Numbered from the stretch's first letter, positions 38,936 to 48,001 are shown. The stretch is 64,000 nt of DNA from an uncultured Bacteroidales bacterium (GCA_903887775.1 CAISRB010000012.1:124001-188000), one strand, 5' to 3'. The notes: a model not told the origin generated them from the sequence alone. Made by a program: numbers and translations.

Positions 38936-39009
38936 TTCGTTCCACCTGATGCGGCTTGTGTGAATTGCTCCCTTCGCTCCACCTAAGGCCGCTTGTGCAA
39001 AATGCTCGC
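38936..39009 (+). repeat. 37-base imperfect direct repeat after dnaG
   Basis: Two adjacent units, 38936-38972 and 38973-39009, both reading TTCGYTCCACCT...GCTTGTG...TGCTC with about eight differences. Further upstream GCTACGGTGTC occurs twice (38889 and 38924 regions). The right edge runs into TAGCGA-type repeats at the end of the convergent DUF3857 gene. The spacer is G+C-richer than other gaps here. No gene is seen in it. Confidence 0.7.
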
Positions 39010-39031
39010 TACCTCACTACCTCGCTACTTA
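39004..39031 (-). repeat. TAGCGA repeat at the DUF3857 gene 3' end
   Basis: On the minus strand the sequence reads TAGCGAGGTAGTGAGGTAGCGAG. The gene frame passes through it (S-E-V-V-R) and stops at a later TAG unit, as in aspS. Confidence 0.8.
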
Positions 39032-40859
39032 GTATGACTTCCCTTTGCCTCGGGTTGTTCCAGTTGTCCATCAGTGCTTTGAAATCGCTATAATTCTCAG
39101 GACTGACGATACGGCTGCTTAGTCTGATCTTCCTGCTTATACTGAGTTTGCCTCCTTCCTGTTTCAGCTCGAAATAATACCGGCCTGCTTTGTTGTCAAG
39201 CTCTATTTTGGTGGCCGGGCTGAACAATGAATAGCCGGAAGGCAGGGTCAGGGTATATTCATAATTTTCTTCGCCCGAACAGGGGAGCTCAACCGCCTGA
39301 TGGCGTTTTGATGAAAGAATTTTCATACCCCAGCTGTCGATCCCGGCATTGCAGAAAGGAATGGTGAAATATACCCATGATGAATCTTTTCTGAGTGGCT
39401 TTTCTTCTTTTACAGAAAATGTCTGAAAGGAGGTTTCCGGAGAGCTCTGGCTGACTTTGATTTCTTTTAAACCGGATTTTGAGATACTGCCGGCCACCAG
39501 GTTTTTCATCTTGTTCTTATCTGCCGTCAGGCCCAGGAATTGGTTGGCTGCGCCAGCTGTTTCAAGGCTCAGCTCTCCTGCAAGTTTCAGCTCTGAAAGA
39601 AGGACAAGCGATCCGCTCATGTTCACCGATAGCTTTGCTGACCCGGAATGATGATATTCGGGTTTTTCACCCTGCCCGAGTGCTGTAAAAACTTTTTCTG
39701 ATAGCACTTTTCCCAGGTCCTGGGAATTGGTTGAAGTAACTGAAAGATACTGGGTTCCTGCATCTTTCAGATCTATCATTACCACAAAATCATCAATATC
39801 GGCAAGGGTTCCCAGTTTTTCATCGAAAAAAGTTTCCCGGGTGATTGCAACCGGGTCGGCTTCAATTCCTGCAGCTTCAATCAGGGCTGCCATCAGTATT
39901 GCCTTTTCGCAAAGGCTTCCTCCCATACTGCTCCAGGTTTCATCAGCAGTGCGAAGGCGGTACCCGGTTAATTTCAAAGGAACCGGCCACAACCGGAGAT
40001 CATTGACCACTTTTTCCTGGATCTTCAGTGCCAGGTTCAGCTGATCGGGATTTTCTTTCTTCAGGGTCTGAATTATACTTTTCATCGAATCCGTGATTTT
40101 CATCCCAAAAGCCGGTTGGTTTGTCAGGTATGCGTATGTTGTATTTCTGTTACCGGACGAGCTGAAAAGTATTCGGGAGTAAGCTTCATAAGAGCTTCTC
40201 TGAAATTCCTCCTGTGAAAAGGCGGCTACGTTCAGGAGATGCCAGGTATAAACCTGGAATCCGTTTTCAAGAGATTTCCGGGGCTCTGATGCTCCGTTTA
40301 TCAGTTTATAAAACAGTTTTTCGTTTGTCGGCACTTTTACGATTACTGTCAGCTCTTTTACCGGTTCATATTCGGCCAGGACCTCATTTCCCATAAGTGC
40401 CGGGATATTGCCTTTTTCTGTATGAATTGTATAATCAAGGTGGACGACAGCTCCCCTTTCAAGCCCGGTATGTGTGATTACCATTTCGCGCAACAAATTG
40501 AGCGCTGGCGCATTGGCAGCAAATGCCGGAAGTACCAGGTTAAAAGAATTGGAAGGAGCTTCAACTTTCTTACCATCTGCCATTACCGTGTAACACGAAT
40601 TGATATCGAGTTTCTGGAAGCCGGGATTATAGCTTATGAACGTTTCCCCGTAAAGATTGTGAAATGCCCTGTATGTCAGGAGTTTCTGTTCCTTGACAAA
40701 GCGATAATCGATGCTTCCGTCGGCATTCAGTGTATATTCTTTTAACAGGGAAATATATTCAGCATCAGAGCCGGGGGTTGATGGAGCAGTTTCTTCTTTC
40801 TGGGCGCAGACCGCCAGGCCGGAAATAAAAAAGAAAATAAAAGGAATTATTTTTTTCAT
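39009..40859 (-). CDS. DUF3857/transglutaminase-like protein, triad degenerate
   Basis: 616 residues from the ATG at 40859; an open frame continues upstream to 40994 but the signal peptide MKKIIPFIFFFISGLAVCAQ starts here. The DUF3857 domain (about 20-240) is followed by a transglutaminase-like domain in which the catalytic Cys is kept (GGSLCEKAILMAALIEAAG). The position of the catalytic His reads DDFVVMI instead of NHCV, and the Asp position TNSQDLG instead of LDPTW, so the fold is probably inactive. It is a tandem paralogue of the gene at 40870, ten bases away. The final SSEVVR and stop are encoded by TAGCGA-type repeats. Confidence 0.8.
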   Translation of the reverse strand: MKKIIPFIFFFISGLAVCAQKEETAPSTPGSDAEYISLLKEYTLNADGSIDYRFVKEQKLLTYRAFHNLYGETFISYNPGFQKLDINSCYTVMADGKKVEAPSNSFNLVLPAFAANAPALNLLREMVITHTGLERGAVVHLDYTIHTEKGNIPALMGNEVLAEYEPVKELTVIVKVPTNEKLFYKLINGASEPRKSLENGFQVYTWHLLNVAAFSQEEFQRSSYEAYSRILFSSSGNRNTTYAYLTNQPAFGMKITDSMKSIIQTLKKENPDQLNLALKIQEKVVNDLRLWPVPLKLTGYRLRTADETWSSMGGSLCEKAILMAALIEAAGIEADPVAITRETFFDEKLGTLADIDDFVVMIDLKDAGTQYLSVTSTNSQDLGKVLSEKVFTALGQGEKPEYHHSGSAKLSVNMSGSLVLLSELKLAGELSLETAGAANQFLGLTADKNKMKNLVAGSISKSGLKEIKVSQSSPETSFQTFSVKEEKPLRKDSSWVYFTIPFCNAGIDSWGMKILSSKRHQAVELPCSGEENYEYTLTLPSGYSLFSPATKIELDNKAGRYYFELKQEGGKLSISRKIRLSSRIVSPENYSDFKALMDNWNNPRQREVILSSEVVR

Positions 40860-40869
40860 GATCGATGGT

Positions 40870-42813
40870 TTACAATTCAATGACGACTGCTTTATCCGTA
40901 AATGTATTCTGTGCCTCAACACTGGCCCTGAATTCAGGCCATTCGGATGGTTCGTAGATCCTCCTGCTGTAGACGGCTTTCGAGGTGAATTCAAGGGTGT
41001 TTCCTTTCAACATATAGCTTCCTTTGTAACTGGCTGCATTGCCTCCTGCACCTACCGCAACAGGAATTCGTCCGGCCTTGCTGTTCAGGGGTATTGTCAT
41101 TGTCTCATGTATGTTAACCTGCCTTGAACAACGGTCCCTGAAGGGATATTTTCTCTCTGCAAGATCGGTATCAAAACTAAGTTGTCCCTGGAATGATTTG
41201 AATATTTCAGCAGCTGCGAGAGGTGTAAACATCATCATTTTTCCACTGATTAGTGCGAATCCGGGAATAACAAATTCAATGTTAATCTTTTCGGAGCTCT
41301 CCCGGTAGTTCACAGGATCGGTATAATCGACTTTGGTCACAACGGCCTGGGGCCAGAGTTTGAGTATTTCTTTTTCCACATTCTGAAACCAGACCGATCT
41401 GGAGGAATTCCTTAAAAGGCCTCTTATGGCTGCATCGCTCTGTCCTTCAGCCTGTATTGAAAAGCTGCCTTTCAGGCTGCCGTCGGGCATCAATTCAGTA
41501 TTGCCGTCTATTTTAATGTAATGATTTGCAGGGTCAGATTCGTGGGTTGTTTGAAGGTCGGCGCCTTCGGGAACACCCATCAGGTATTGCTGCTGTTGTT
41601 CTGCACTTGACCAAAGCTCCCTGATGAAGGGCACCCAGGTTGGATCGAGCAGTTTGTATTTTCCGCTATGCAGCTTTACAATTGTAACACAGTGGTTAAA
41701 CTGGTCAGCAGGGATATAGTCAATTCTTGACCCGGCCATCGTCATCGCCGGATATGACTTAAACCCGGCAGCCCTTAACATGGTAATGAGCATTCCTGCT
41801 TTGTCCTTGCAAACTCCGCAACGGTCGGTAAAAGTCATCGAGCCTTTGTGCAAAGTGAAGCCTTCCCCGCAACCCATAGAAATTCCTGAATACCTGATCT
41901 CATCGGCACACCAGTGGGTCAGAATGGCAATGGAATCCTGTTCGTTTTTAGCGCCTTTCAGGATTTCATTTACCTTGGCCCTGATCTCAGGGCTTGATTC
42001 GAAACTTCCGAAATCCTCATTAACCTTATAAAACCATTCTGATTTGGTCTGCCAGTCTGGGCTGGTCGAAAGCAATAATTTTGGCGCCACATCCGATAAA
42101 GCCACCATCCTGGGTTCAGCTTTGAATGGAACCATCTCCCTTTTCGAAAAGGTATATACGATTTTATTATTTTCAATTGATGAGGAAACCCGGGCTTCCC
42201 CGTTGTAAAACTGGAACTGAAGAATCTTTGATTTGGGAATACTTACTTTATAAACCTTTTCTTTTACGGGGCTAATGTCAAAGAAATCAACGATATCATA
42301 AAAATGACCCCTCATAGGAGGGATATATTTGTCATCATCGTCCTGCAGCAAAGCATAGGTGAAACCCTTTCTGAATAACACCACTTCCACGGCATCCCCG
42401 GGTTCCAGCCTGCCGACCTCCACCATCTTTTCCCTTGCTCCCCAGTAAATTGCCCTGGCCGGAGCAGGATAATCCATTACATTTTTAAGATCGAGTCTGA
42501 CCACAGTTCCGTCTTTCTTATAAACATTCACCTGCCTGAATTCAATAAATGACGATAAGGGATCATAGCCGTATTTTATCACGTTTAATTCCAGGGCGCC
42601 TTTTGCATTCAGAGCTTTTGAGAGGTTGTGAGTAATCACATAAGTAAGACCGCTTTCCTGCATATCGACCATGGTGCTGTCGAAAATAACCAGTTGGGCA
42701 TCATTTGGATATTGTAAAGCATCTCCTGCTTTTGCAACAAGATCCAGCATGGTTTGGGCATGAATATTCATGCCCGACAATGTCAATAAAACGGCAATCA
42801 GGATTGTTCTCAT
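40870..42813 (-). CDS. DUF3857 domain protein with intact transglutaminase triad
   Basis: 647 residues. Signal peptide (1-19, ending NIHAQ), DUF3857 domain (about 40-250), transglutaminase-like domain (about 265-400) and a C-terminal beta region (DUF2569/DUF3858-like position). The catalytic triad is visible: Cys in DRCGVCKDKAGML, His in FNHCVTIVKL and Asp in LLDPTWVPF. The role is unknown; family members are exported in Bacteroidota and could cut or cross-link protein. The gene lies immediately upstream (ten bases) of its degenerate paralogue, so the pair is probably co-expressed. Confidence 0.85.
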   Translation of the reverse strand: MRTILIAVLLTLSGMNIHAQTMLDLVAKAGDALQYPNDAQLVIFDSTMVDMQESGLTYVITHNLSKALNAKGALELNVIKYGYDPLSSFIEFRQVNVYKKDGTVVRLDLKNVMDYPAPARAIYWGAREKMVEVGRLEPGDAVEVVLFRKGFTYALLQDDDDKYIPPMRGHFYDIVDFFDISPVKEKVYKVSIPKSKILQFQFYNGEARVSSSIENNKIVYTFSKREMVPFKAEPRMVALSDVAPKLLLSTSPDWQTKSEWFYKVNEDFGSFESSPEIRAKVNEILKGAKNEQDSIAILTHWCADEIRYSGISMGCGEGFTLHKGSMTFTDRCGVCKDKAGMLITMLRAAGFKSYPAMTMAGSRIDYIPADQFNHCVTIVKLHSGKYKLLDPTWVPFIRELWSSAEQQQQYLMGVPEGADLQTTHESDPANHYIKIDGNTELMPDGSLKGSFSIQAEGQSDAAIRGLLRNSSRSVWFQNVEKEILKLWPQAVVTKVDYTDPVNYRESSEKINIEFVIPGFALISGKMMMFTPLAAAEIFKSFQGQLSFDTDLAERKYPFRDRCSRQVNIHETMTIPLNSKAGRIPVAVGAGGNAASYKGSYMLKGNTLEFTSKAVYSRRIYEPSEWPEFRASVEAQNTFTDKAVVIEL

Positions 42814-42832
42814 GGTTTATGCGTAAAATTTA

Positions 42833-43678
42833 TTATACTGATTTCTCATTAATGACCTCCCAGTAAGAGGTAATGTCGAAATAAACATTATGAAGCGCCG
42901 GGGCGTCTTTATAATTAACCACCTTGGCATACGATTCAACATGGCAAATGCTTCCGTCCGTACGCATAATTCTGAACCTGCTTGAATTAGGTCCGTCTTT
43001 TCCCTGAATCTTCGAGGTGAATCTTAAGATGATCTCCTGTTTGTCATCCGGATGGATATATTCAAAAAGCCGGTCTATGCTCATGTCGATCAGGTCCTCA
43101 AGGTCAAAACCCGTCATCTCGGCAATCTGACTGTTGGCAAATACAATTTTATTGTCCTGGGTAATTGTCATTCCTACAAGGGAATTGTTCACCATAGTCT
43201 GGTAAAGGGCCGAGATCTCGTCGTTTTCGCGTTTTCTTTCCTCAAGAAGCATTTCGAGCTGCTGCTGATAAAGCAGGTTTTCAATTTCAAGATTTCTCTG
43301 GTAGGCAGCAATTTCGATGGTCATCTTCGTTTGCTCCATATCTATGGGTTTCAGCAGATAGCCGAATGGTTTGATCTTAAAGGACCGCTCATATATTTCC
43401 TTCGAGCTTTGCCCGGTTAGAAAGATGATGGCACAATTGAATTTTTCAACCAGAATTCTTGCAGTTTCAATGCCGTCAATCTCTCCCCGAAGGTGTATGT
43501 CCATCAGGATGATTTCAGGTTCTTTGCCCTGAGCAGAAAGTTTTGTTATGTCTTCAATACATTGCCAGCCCCTTGTGCTGGAGCCAAGAATCTCATATCC
43601 GAAGTTCTGCAGCTGGGATTTCAGGCTTGCTGAGATCAACAGTTCATCTTCAACAATAAAAATACTTATCTGGCTCAT
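42833..43678 (-). CDS. Response regulator with C-terminal PAS domain
   Basis: 281 residues. The receiver domain (1-120) has the acidic pair Glu10-Asp11, phosphoacceptor Asp60 (LMDIHL), Thr88 and Lys110. A coiled helical linker (about 125-155, NLLYQQQLEMLLEERKREND) leads to a PAS domain (about 155-270; MTITQDNKIVFANSQIAEMTGF, then YIHPDDKQEI). There is no DNA-binding, GGDEF or kinase domain, so it may work as a sensor-linked adapter or phosphate sink for a hybrid kinase elsewhere. It lies 20 bases from the DUF3857 pair and 19 from rluB on the same strand. Confidence 0.85.
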   Translation of the reverse strand: MSQISIFIVEDELLISASLKSQLQNFGYEILGSSTRGWQCIEDITKLSAQGKEPEIILMDIHLRGEIDGIETARILVEKFNCAIIFLTGQSSKEIYERSFKIKPFGYLLKPIDMEQTKMTIEIAAYQRNLEIENLLYQQQLEMLLEERKRENDEISALYQTMVNNSLVGMTITQDNKIVFANSQIAEMTGFDLEDLIDMSIDRLFEYIHPDDKQEIILRFTSKIQGKDGPNSSRFRIMRTDGSICHVESYAKVVNYKDAPALHNVYFDITSYWEVINEKSV

Positions 43679-43697
43679 TATCTGAAATTGGTTAAAT

Positions 43698-44900
43698 TCA
43701 GGAACTGATCATTTTTAATAAATTGACTTCATGCTCCTCGAGAAACCGCCAATGGCCGCGGGTCAGATTTTTCTTCGTAAGCCCTGCATAAAACACCCTG
43801 TCAAGTTTAACCACTTTATATTCAAGGTGTTCAAAAATTCTTCTGACCACCCTGTTTTTACCTGAATGCAATTCTACTCCCAGTTCTTTTTTTGACTTCG
43901 AATCTTCAATATATTCTATTTTATCAACTTCGACTTTCCCGTCATCAAGTTCAAACCCGGCCCTGATTTTTTCAAGATCAGACCTGCTTAACGATCTGTC
44001 GAGTTCAACATGATAAATCTTTTTTATTCCGTACTTTGGATGAGAAAGTTTTTTTGCAATTGTTCCGTCGTTTGTAAACAAGAGCAGTCCGGTCGTGTTT
44101 CTGTCAAGCCTGCCGACAGGATAAACCCTTTCCTTACAGGCTCCTTGTATCAGGCTCATTACTGTTTTTCGTTTTTCGGGATCGTCAAGGGTCGTGATAT
44201 ACCCTTTAGGTTTATTCAGAAGTATATATCTTGTTCTTTCCTGGCTGATGGTCTGCTCCTCATATTGAACTTTATCGCCCGGAGAGACTTTGATCCCGAG
44301 TTCGGTAACAACTTTTCCGTTCACACGGACCACTCCGGCAAGTATCAGGTTGTCGGCTTCACGCCTGGAACACACTCCTGCATTCGCAATGTATTTATTC
44401 AAGCGTATCAGTTCATCTTTCTGTGAATCTTTCCTGCCGGTTTTTGGTCTTGAGAAATCCCTGGATTTGCGTTCTCCCCAGGGTTTCTGTCCTGGTCTGC
44501 CAGTTCGTTCAGGACGTTCCGTCCTTTCTGATCCTTCCAGCCTGGGCCGGCGGTTTCCCGAGGGCTTTTCAACAGGTTTGCTTCGCCTTTCCGGTCTCCC
44601 GGAATCCTCGGTCTTTGGTTTACGTTCTTCCCAGGGTTTTGACGGCGGCTTGCTTCGCCTTTCCGGTCTCCCGGAATCCTCGGTCTTTGGTTTACGTTCT
44701 TCCCAGGGTTTTGACGGCGGTTTGCTTCGCCTTTCCGGTCTCCCGGAATCCTCGGTCTTTGGTTTACGTTCATCCCAGGATTTTGTTGGCGGTTTGCTTC
44801 GCCTTTCCGGCCTCCCGGACCTTCCAGTATCTTCTGGTTTTGACCTGCGCGATTCAGCAGGTTTACCCCTGCCCCCCTGTCCTGGTCTTCTCTTTTCCAT
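43698..44900 (-). CDS. RluB/RsuA-family rRNA pseudouridine synthase with repeat-rich N-terminus
   Basis: 400 residues. An Arg/Lys/Pro/Glu-rich disordered N-terminal arm (1-160) contains a 24-residue tandem repeat. An S4 RNA-binding domain follows (about 163-210, RLNKYIANAGVCSRREADN), then the pseudouridine synthase core with catalytic Asp265 in GRLDRNTTGLLLF. KPKGYITTLDDPEKRKTV is typical of the RluB/RsuA group. Most probably it modifies 23S rRNA near position 2605. The basic arm is likely to bind RNA; such arms are common in Bacteroidota members but vary in length. Confidence 0.9.
   Translation of the reverse strand: MEKRRPGQGGRGKPAESRRSKPEDTGRSGRPERRSKPPTKSWDERKPKTEDSGRPERRSKPPSKPWEERKPKTEDSGRPERRSKPPSKPWEERKPKTEDSGRPERRSKPVEKPSGNRRPRLEGSERTERPERTGRPGQKPWGERKSRDFSRPKTGRKDSQKDELIRLNKYIANAGVCSRREADNLILAGVVRVNGKVVTELGIKVSPGDKVQYEEQTISQERTRYILLNKPKGYITTLDDPEKRKTVMSLIQGACKERVYPVGRLDRNTTGLLLFTNDGTIAKKLSHPKYGIKKIYHVELDRSLSRSDLEKIRAGFELDDGKVEVDKIEYIEDSKSKKELGVELHSGKNRVVRRIFEHLEYKVVKLDRVFYAGLTKKNLTRGHWRFLEEHEVNLLKMISS
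44532..44819 (-). repeat. 72-base tandem repeat in the pseudouridine synthase gene
   Basis: Four in-frame units of 72 bases encode the 24-residue unit SGRPERRSKPPSKPWEERKP followed by KTED (residues 28-123). Units 2 and 3 are almost identical, and units 1 and 4 are diverged. Because 72 is a multiple of three, copy changes lengthen or shorten the arm without a frameshift. Confidence 0.92.
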
Positions 44901-44944
44901 CTTATTCTCTATAAAATTACCGGCAAATCCGCCGGCCTGAATGT

Positions 44945-46510
44945 TTATTCTTCTTTTTCAAACGGGGGTTTTATTTTGACACCGTCAAAGCGGATCTCAA
45001 CTCCGTTTTTATATGTAATCACAAGGAACAGGGTGCCGTCGGAATTATTGATCATCCAGTCCCCTTCCTTTCTTCCCATCACAAAAAGCCCTTCGTCGTG
45101 AACCTTTCCGTTATCCCAGTACCAGATATGCTTTCCATCGGGCAGGTCATCTATGTAATTTCCTCTGAACATCAGCAGGGAATCTGTCTTGCCGCCGTTC
45201 TTCAGCAGCGAATAGGTAGACCATATGCCAGCACGTAATCCATCCCGGTAATTTCCTTTCACAAAATCGTTACCTGTCAGATAAAACCATGGACCGTCTT
45301 CTTCCCCGTTCACAAAATCACCTTCCTGGATCAGGGTCCCATCTTCGTCGTATTCGCTCAGCAGTCCATCCCTTAATCCGTTCCGGTAATTTTCTTCCCT
45401 TAACAGTTTCCCGTCATCATAAAACCACTTCCATTTTCCATCAGGTTTTCCCTGCTTGTTGAACCTGCCGGCCTGCTCTGTCTTTCCGTTTAAATGAAAG
45501 TATTTCCACTCTCCTGTGGGTTTCCCGTCTTCATAATTACCCTCAGCTTTCAGTGAACCATCGGTGAAAAATTCTTTCCAATGCCCGTCTTTATTACCGT
45601 CATCAAGCATGTTTCCTTCCCCGGTAATAATCCCGTTATGGTACATGGCCGATTTTTCAAGAGTCCCGTCGGGTTTAAATTCCCGTCTCATTCCCTCCGG
45701 TATCTCATTACGATACATGGCCGATATTTTCAATTTCCCGTCTGGATAATACTCATTCCTTACCTGCAGTTTTGCTATTTCTTCAGCATCGGGCTGAAGA
45801 TCCCCCATTACGTATTTACTGATCTTCAGGAGGTCACCGGTTTCGGTGTAATCCTTAAAATACCCGTCTTTTAAATCTTCCCTGTAGGCCCCTTCCTGTT
45901 TGATGTTCCCGTTTTCATAAAACAGAAACCATTTTCCCTGTTTGAGGCCGTTTTTATCCTTCCGGTTTATCCTTAGCCGGTCGACAATAAATCCTTTTTT
46001 GTATTCCGTCAGGGTAATGATGGTACCATCGGTGGCATATTCCTTTCCATATCCCTGTTCCACGCCCTTCACATAAGGTACTTCGAGTTTTAACTTCCCG
46101 TTAGTGTAAAAATACCTGGTATACCCGTCTTTAATGTCATTTTTATAATTTTCCTTGATCGTCTCCTTGTCAAGGTAGCTGGTCCTGATACCGTTTTTCT
46201 TTCCCTTTTTATATGTTATTTCGAGGATGAGTTTTCCGTCTTCATTATAAAACGTCCACAGAGAGTCAAGTTCAAAATTTTTTCTGTTTCCTTCGGATTT
46301 TATCTTCCCGTTTTCATAGTACGATTTCCAGTATCCATCGGGTTTGCCTTCCCTGATCGTCCCTTCACTGGAAAGTTTGCCGTTCGGATAGGTGAATTTC
46401 TGGTAACTGTTTTTAAGTATCGTATCGTTCTTCTGAGCTGAAACCTGTGAACCCGGTGTAACAGAAAACAATAACAGCAAAACTGTAAAAATGTATAGAA
46501 GTCGGCTCAT
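44945..46510 (-). CDS. Exported MORN-variant (YwqK-like) repeat protein
   Basis: 521 residues. Signal peptide (1-25, ending QVSA), then about fifteen short repeats of the type YYENGKIKSEG, FYEDGKLILE, YPDGKLK, each around 22-24 residues. These are MORN-variant repeats as in YwqK-family proteins, which database pipelines often label 'antitoxin' for historical reasons. Nothing in the context suggests a toxin. The beta-hairpin solenoid is probably a binding surface in the periplasm or on the outer membrane. It lies eight bases after nadA and ahead of rluB on the same strand. Confidence 0.85.
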   Translation of the reverse strand: MSRLLYIFTVLLLLFSVTPGSQVSAQKNDTILKNSYQKFTYPNGKLSSEGTIREGKPDGYWKSYYENGKIKSEGNRKNFELDSLWTFYNEDGKLILEITYKKGKKNGIRTSYLDKETIKENYKNDIKDGYTRYFYTNGKLKLEVPYVKGVEQGYGKEYATDGTIITLTEYKKGFIVDRLRINRKDKNGLKQGKWFLFYENGNIKQEGAYREDLKDGYFKDYTETGDLLKISKYVMGDLQPDAEEIAKLQVRNEYYPDGKLKISAMYRNEIPEGMRREFKPDGTLEKSAMYHNGIITGEGNMLDDGNKDGHWKEFFTDGSLKAEGNYEDGKPTGEWKYFHLNGKTEQAGRFNKQGKPDGKWKWFYDDGKLLREENYRNGLRDGLLSEYDEDGTLIQEGDFVNGEEDGPWFYLTGNDFVKGNYRDGLRAGIWSTYSLLKNGGKTDSLLMFRGNYIDDLPDGKHIWYWDNGKVHDEGLFVMGRKEGDWMINNSDGTLFLVITYKNGVEIRFDGVKIKPPFEKEE

Positions 46511-46518
46511 CCTTTTGA

Positions 46519-47457
46519 TTATGAAGAAAGTTCCAGCATTTTCCTGATCGGAGATCCGGCTGCTTCAATCAGTTCGGCAGACAGTAAAATTTCCGGTTTT
46601 TCATTCTTCATGCTAAGATACAGCTTTTCGAGCGTATTAAGCTTCATATAAGGACAATCATTACAGGAACATTTCTCATTCATGGGAACGATTATGAATT
46701 CCTTATCGGGAGATGACTTTTTCATCTGGTGAAGAATTCCGCTTTCAGTTGCAACGATAAATTTGCCGGATGAATCTTTTATCGAATAGTTCAACAAAGC
46801 TGTTGTAGAACCAATGAAATCGGCTAACTGAAGAATTACATTCCTGCATTCGGGATGGGCAATGAGTTTTGCATCCGGATGTTCCTTTTTCAATCTGATG
46901 ACCTCTTCGACTTTGATTATATCGTGTACTTCACAGCTTCCGTTCCATAAAACCATATTCCTGCCGGTGATCTGGTTAATATACCCTCCAAGATTTTTAT
47001 CGGGAGCAAAAATTATTTTTTGCTCCCTGGGAAATGATTCAACGATTTTAACGGCATTACTTGAGGTGCAAATTACATCCGATAAGGCTTTTATTTCTGC
47101 CGAACAGTTGATATACGATATAACAGCATGTTCCGGATGCTGTTCAATAAATTTTTTAAATGCTTCAGGAGGACAGGAATCGGCTAATGAACAACCTGCT
47201 TCAAGATCTGGCAAAAGTACTCTTTTATGCGGACTTAATATTTTAGCAGTTTCGGCCATAAAATGAACACCTGCAAATACAATGATCTCAGCATCTGTAC
47301 TCCTGGCGTTTTGTGAAAGTTGAAGGCTGTCGCCAATAAAATCTGCAATATCCTGTATTTCAGGAACCTGGTAATAATGAGCAAGAATTATTGCATTCTT
47401 ATCTTTTTTAAGTTTAAGTATCTTGCCGGCGATATCCTGATTTGAAATAGTTTTCAT
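46519..47457 (-). CDS. nadA: Quinolinate synthase
   Basis: 312 residues, the usual length. NadA signatures are present: [19 protein letters not shown], the first cluster Cys in AGCSLADSC (87-95), a second in NGSCEVHD, and a C-terminal CSCNDCPYM. The three conserved cysteines bind one 4Fe-4S cluster, which condenses iminoaspartate with dihydroxyacetone phosphate to quinolinate for NAD synthesis. nadB and nadC are not in the window. It is the first gene of a leftward series, reading away from the A+T-rich 47458-48001 gap. Confidence 0.95.
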   Translation of the reverse strand: MKTISNQDIAGKILKLKKDKNAIILAHYYQVPEIQDIADFIGDSLQLSQNARSTDAEIIVFAGVHFMAETAKILSPHKRVLLPDLEAGCSLADSCPPEAFKKFIEQHPEHAVISYINCSAEIKALSDVICTSSNAVKIVESFPREQKIIFAPDKNLGGYINQITGRNMVLWNGSCEVHDIIKVEEVIRLKKEHPDAKLIAHPECRNVILQLADFIGSTTALLNYSIKDSSGKFIVATESGILHQMKKSSPDKEFIIVPMNEKCSCNDCPYMKLNTLEKLYLSMKNEKPEILLSAELIEAAGSPIRKMLELSS

Positions 47458-48001
47458 GTGTTAATATTTTTTTTAATGGTCACATGGAATACCCATAATT
47501 ATCATTCATGGTTTGTATGAATATTGTTCGTAAGGGTATTTCATAATAATAATAAATATTCTTTTTATTGTTATTTATAATAGCTGTTGAAACGGTTGAT
47601 TAAATAATGACTTAAAATTTGGATTTTAAAAAATCAACTTTAAGTTAACAGTCCGGATTCATTATTCGTAAATTTAATTTATTGTCATACAGTAATATAT
47701 ATTATTTCTTAACAATTGTCAATTTCAATGGTTGTGGATAACAACCTGTTGCCTCATAGCCATTTTCATGTTGACACAATGTAATAATTTCCTGCTAACT
47801 TTTCATTTTTTAAATTAAACATGCTGAAAAGGGAAAACACCGTTTTTTTTCAAAAAGTTTACAACAAAATTAATAGGTTGTTAACAACAGCATGTGTAAA
47901 TTTTAAGAAATTGATTTTAAGGCAGATATTTATGCTCATTTTATGCTTTCGGTTCATTTTGATTTCATTATGATTACTTTTGTAAACAAACAATATTAAC
48001 A
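47458..48001. other. A+T-rich intergenic gap with DnaA box: possible replication origin
   Basis: A gap of 544 bases between the divergent nadA and rpiB genes, with no coding frame. It holds a perfect DnaA box (TGTGGATAA, 47733-47741) inside an inverted repeat GGTTGTGGATAACAACC (47730-47746), a second related palindrome GTTGTTAACAAC (47877-47888), A+T-only runs near 47541-47583 and 47684-47708, and a doubled TTTATGCT near 47930-47947. These are components of a bacterial oriC, but only one exact box is seen and dnaA is not adjacent. It may instead be a regulatory region for the two flanking genes. Confidence 0.3.
47975..47982 (+). promoter_or_regulatory. Bacteroidota -7 box of rpiB
   Basis: TACTTTTG matches TAnnTTTG and ends 19 bases before the rpiB ATG at 48002. 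Confidence 0.55.

Noticed and set aside
44290-44940. Long plus-strand frames (up to 216 codons) over the pseudouridine synthase gene
   Set aside because: Antisense shadows of the 72-base in-frame repeat; the leftward protein has clear domains.
44945-46510. Toxin-antitoxin module (YwqK 'antitoxin' label)
   Set aside because: The protein is an exported MORN-variant repeat protein with no toxin-like neighbour.
47458-48001. Small RNA or broken gene in the nadA-rpiB gap
   Set aside because: No frame with protein-like composition and no strong promoter-hairpin-terminator unit is visible.
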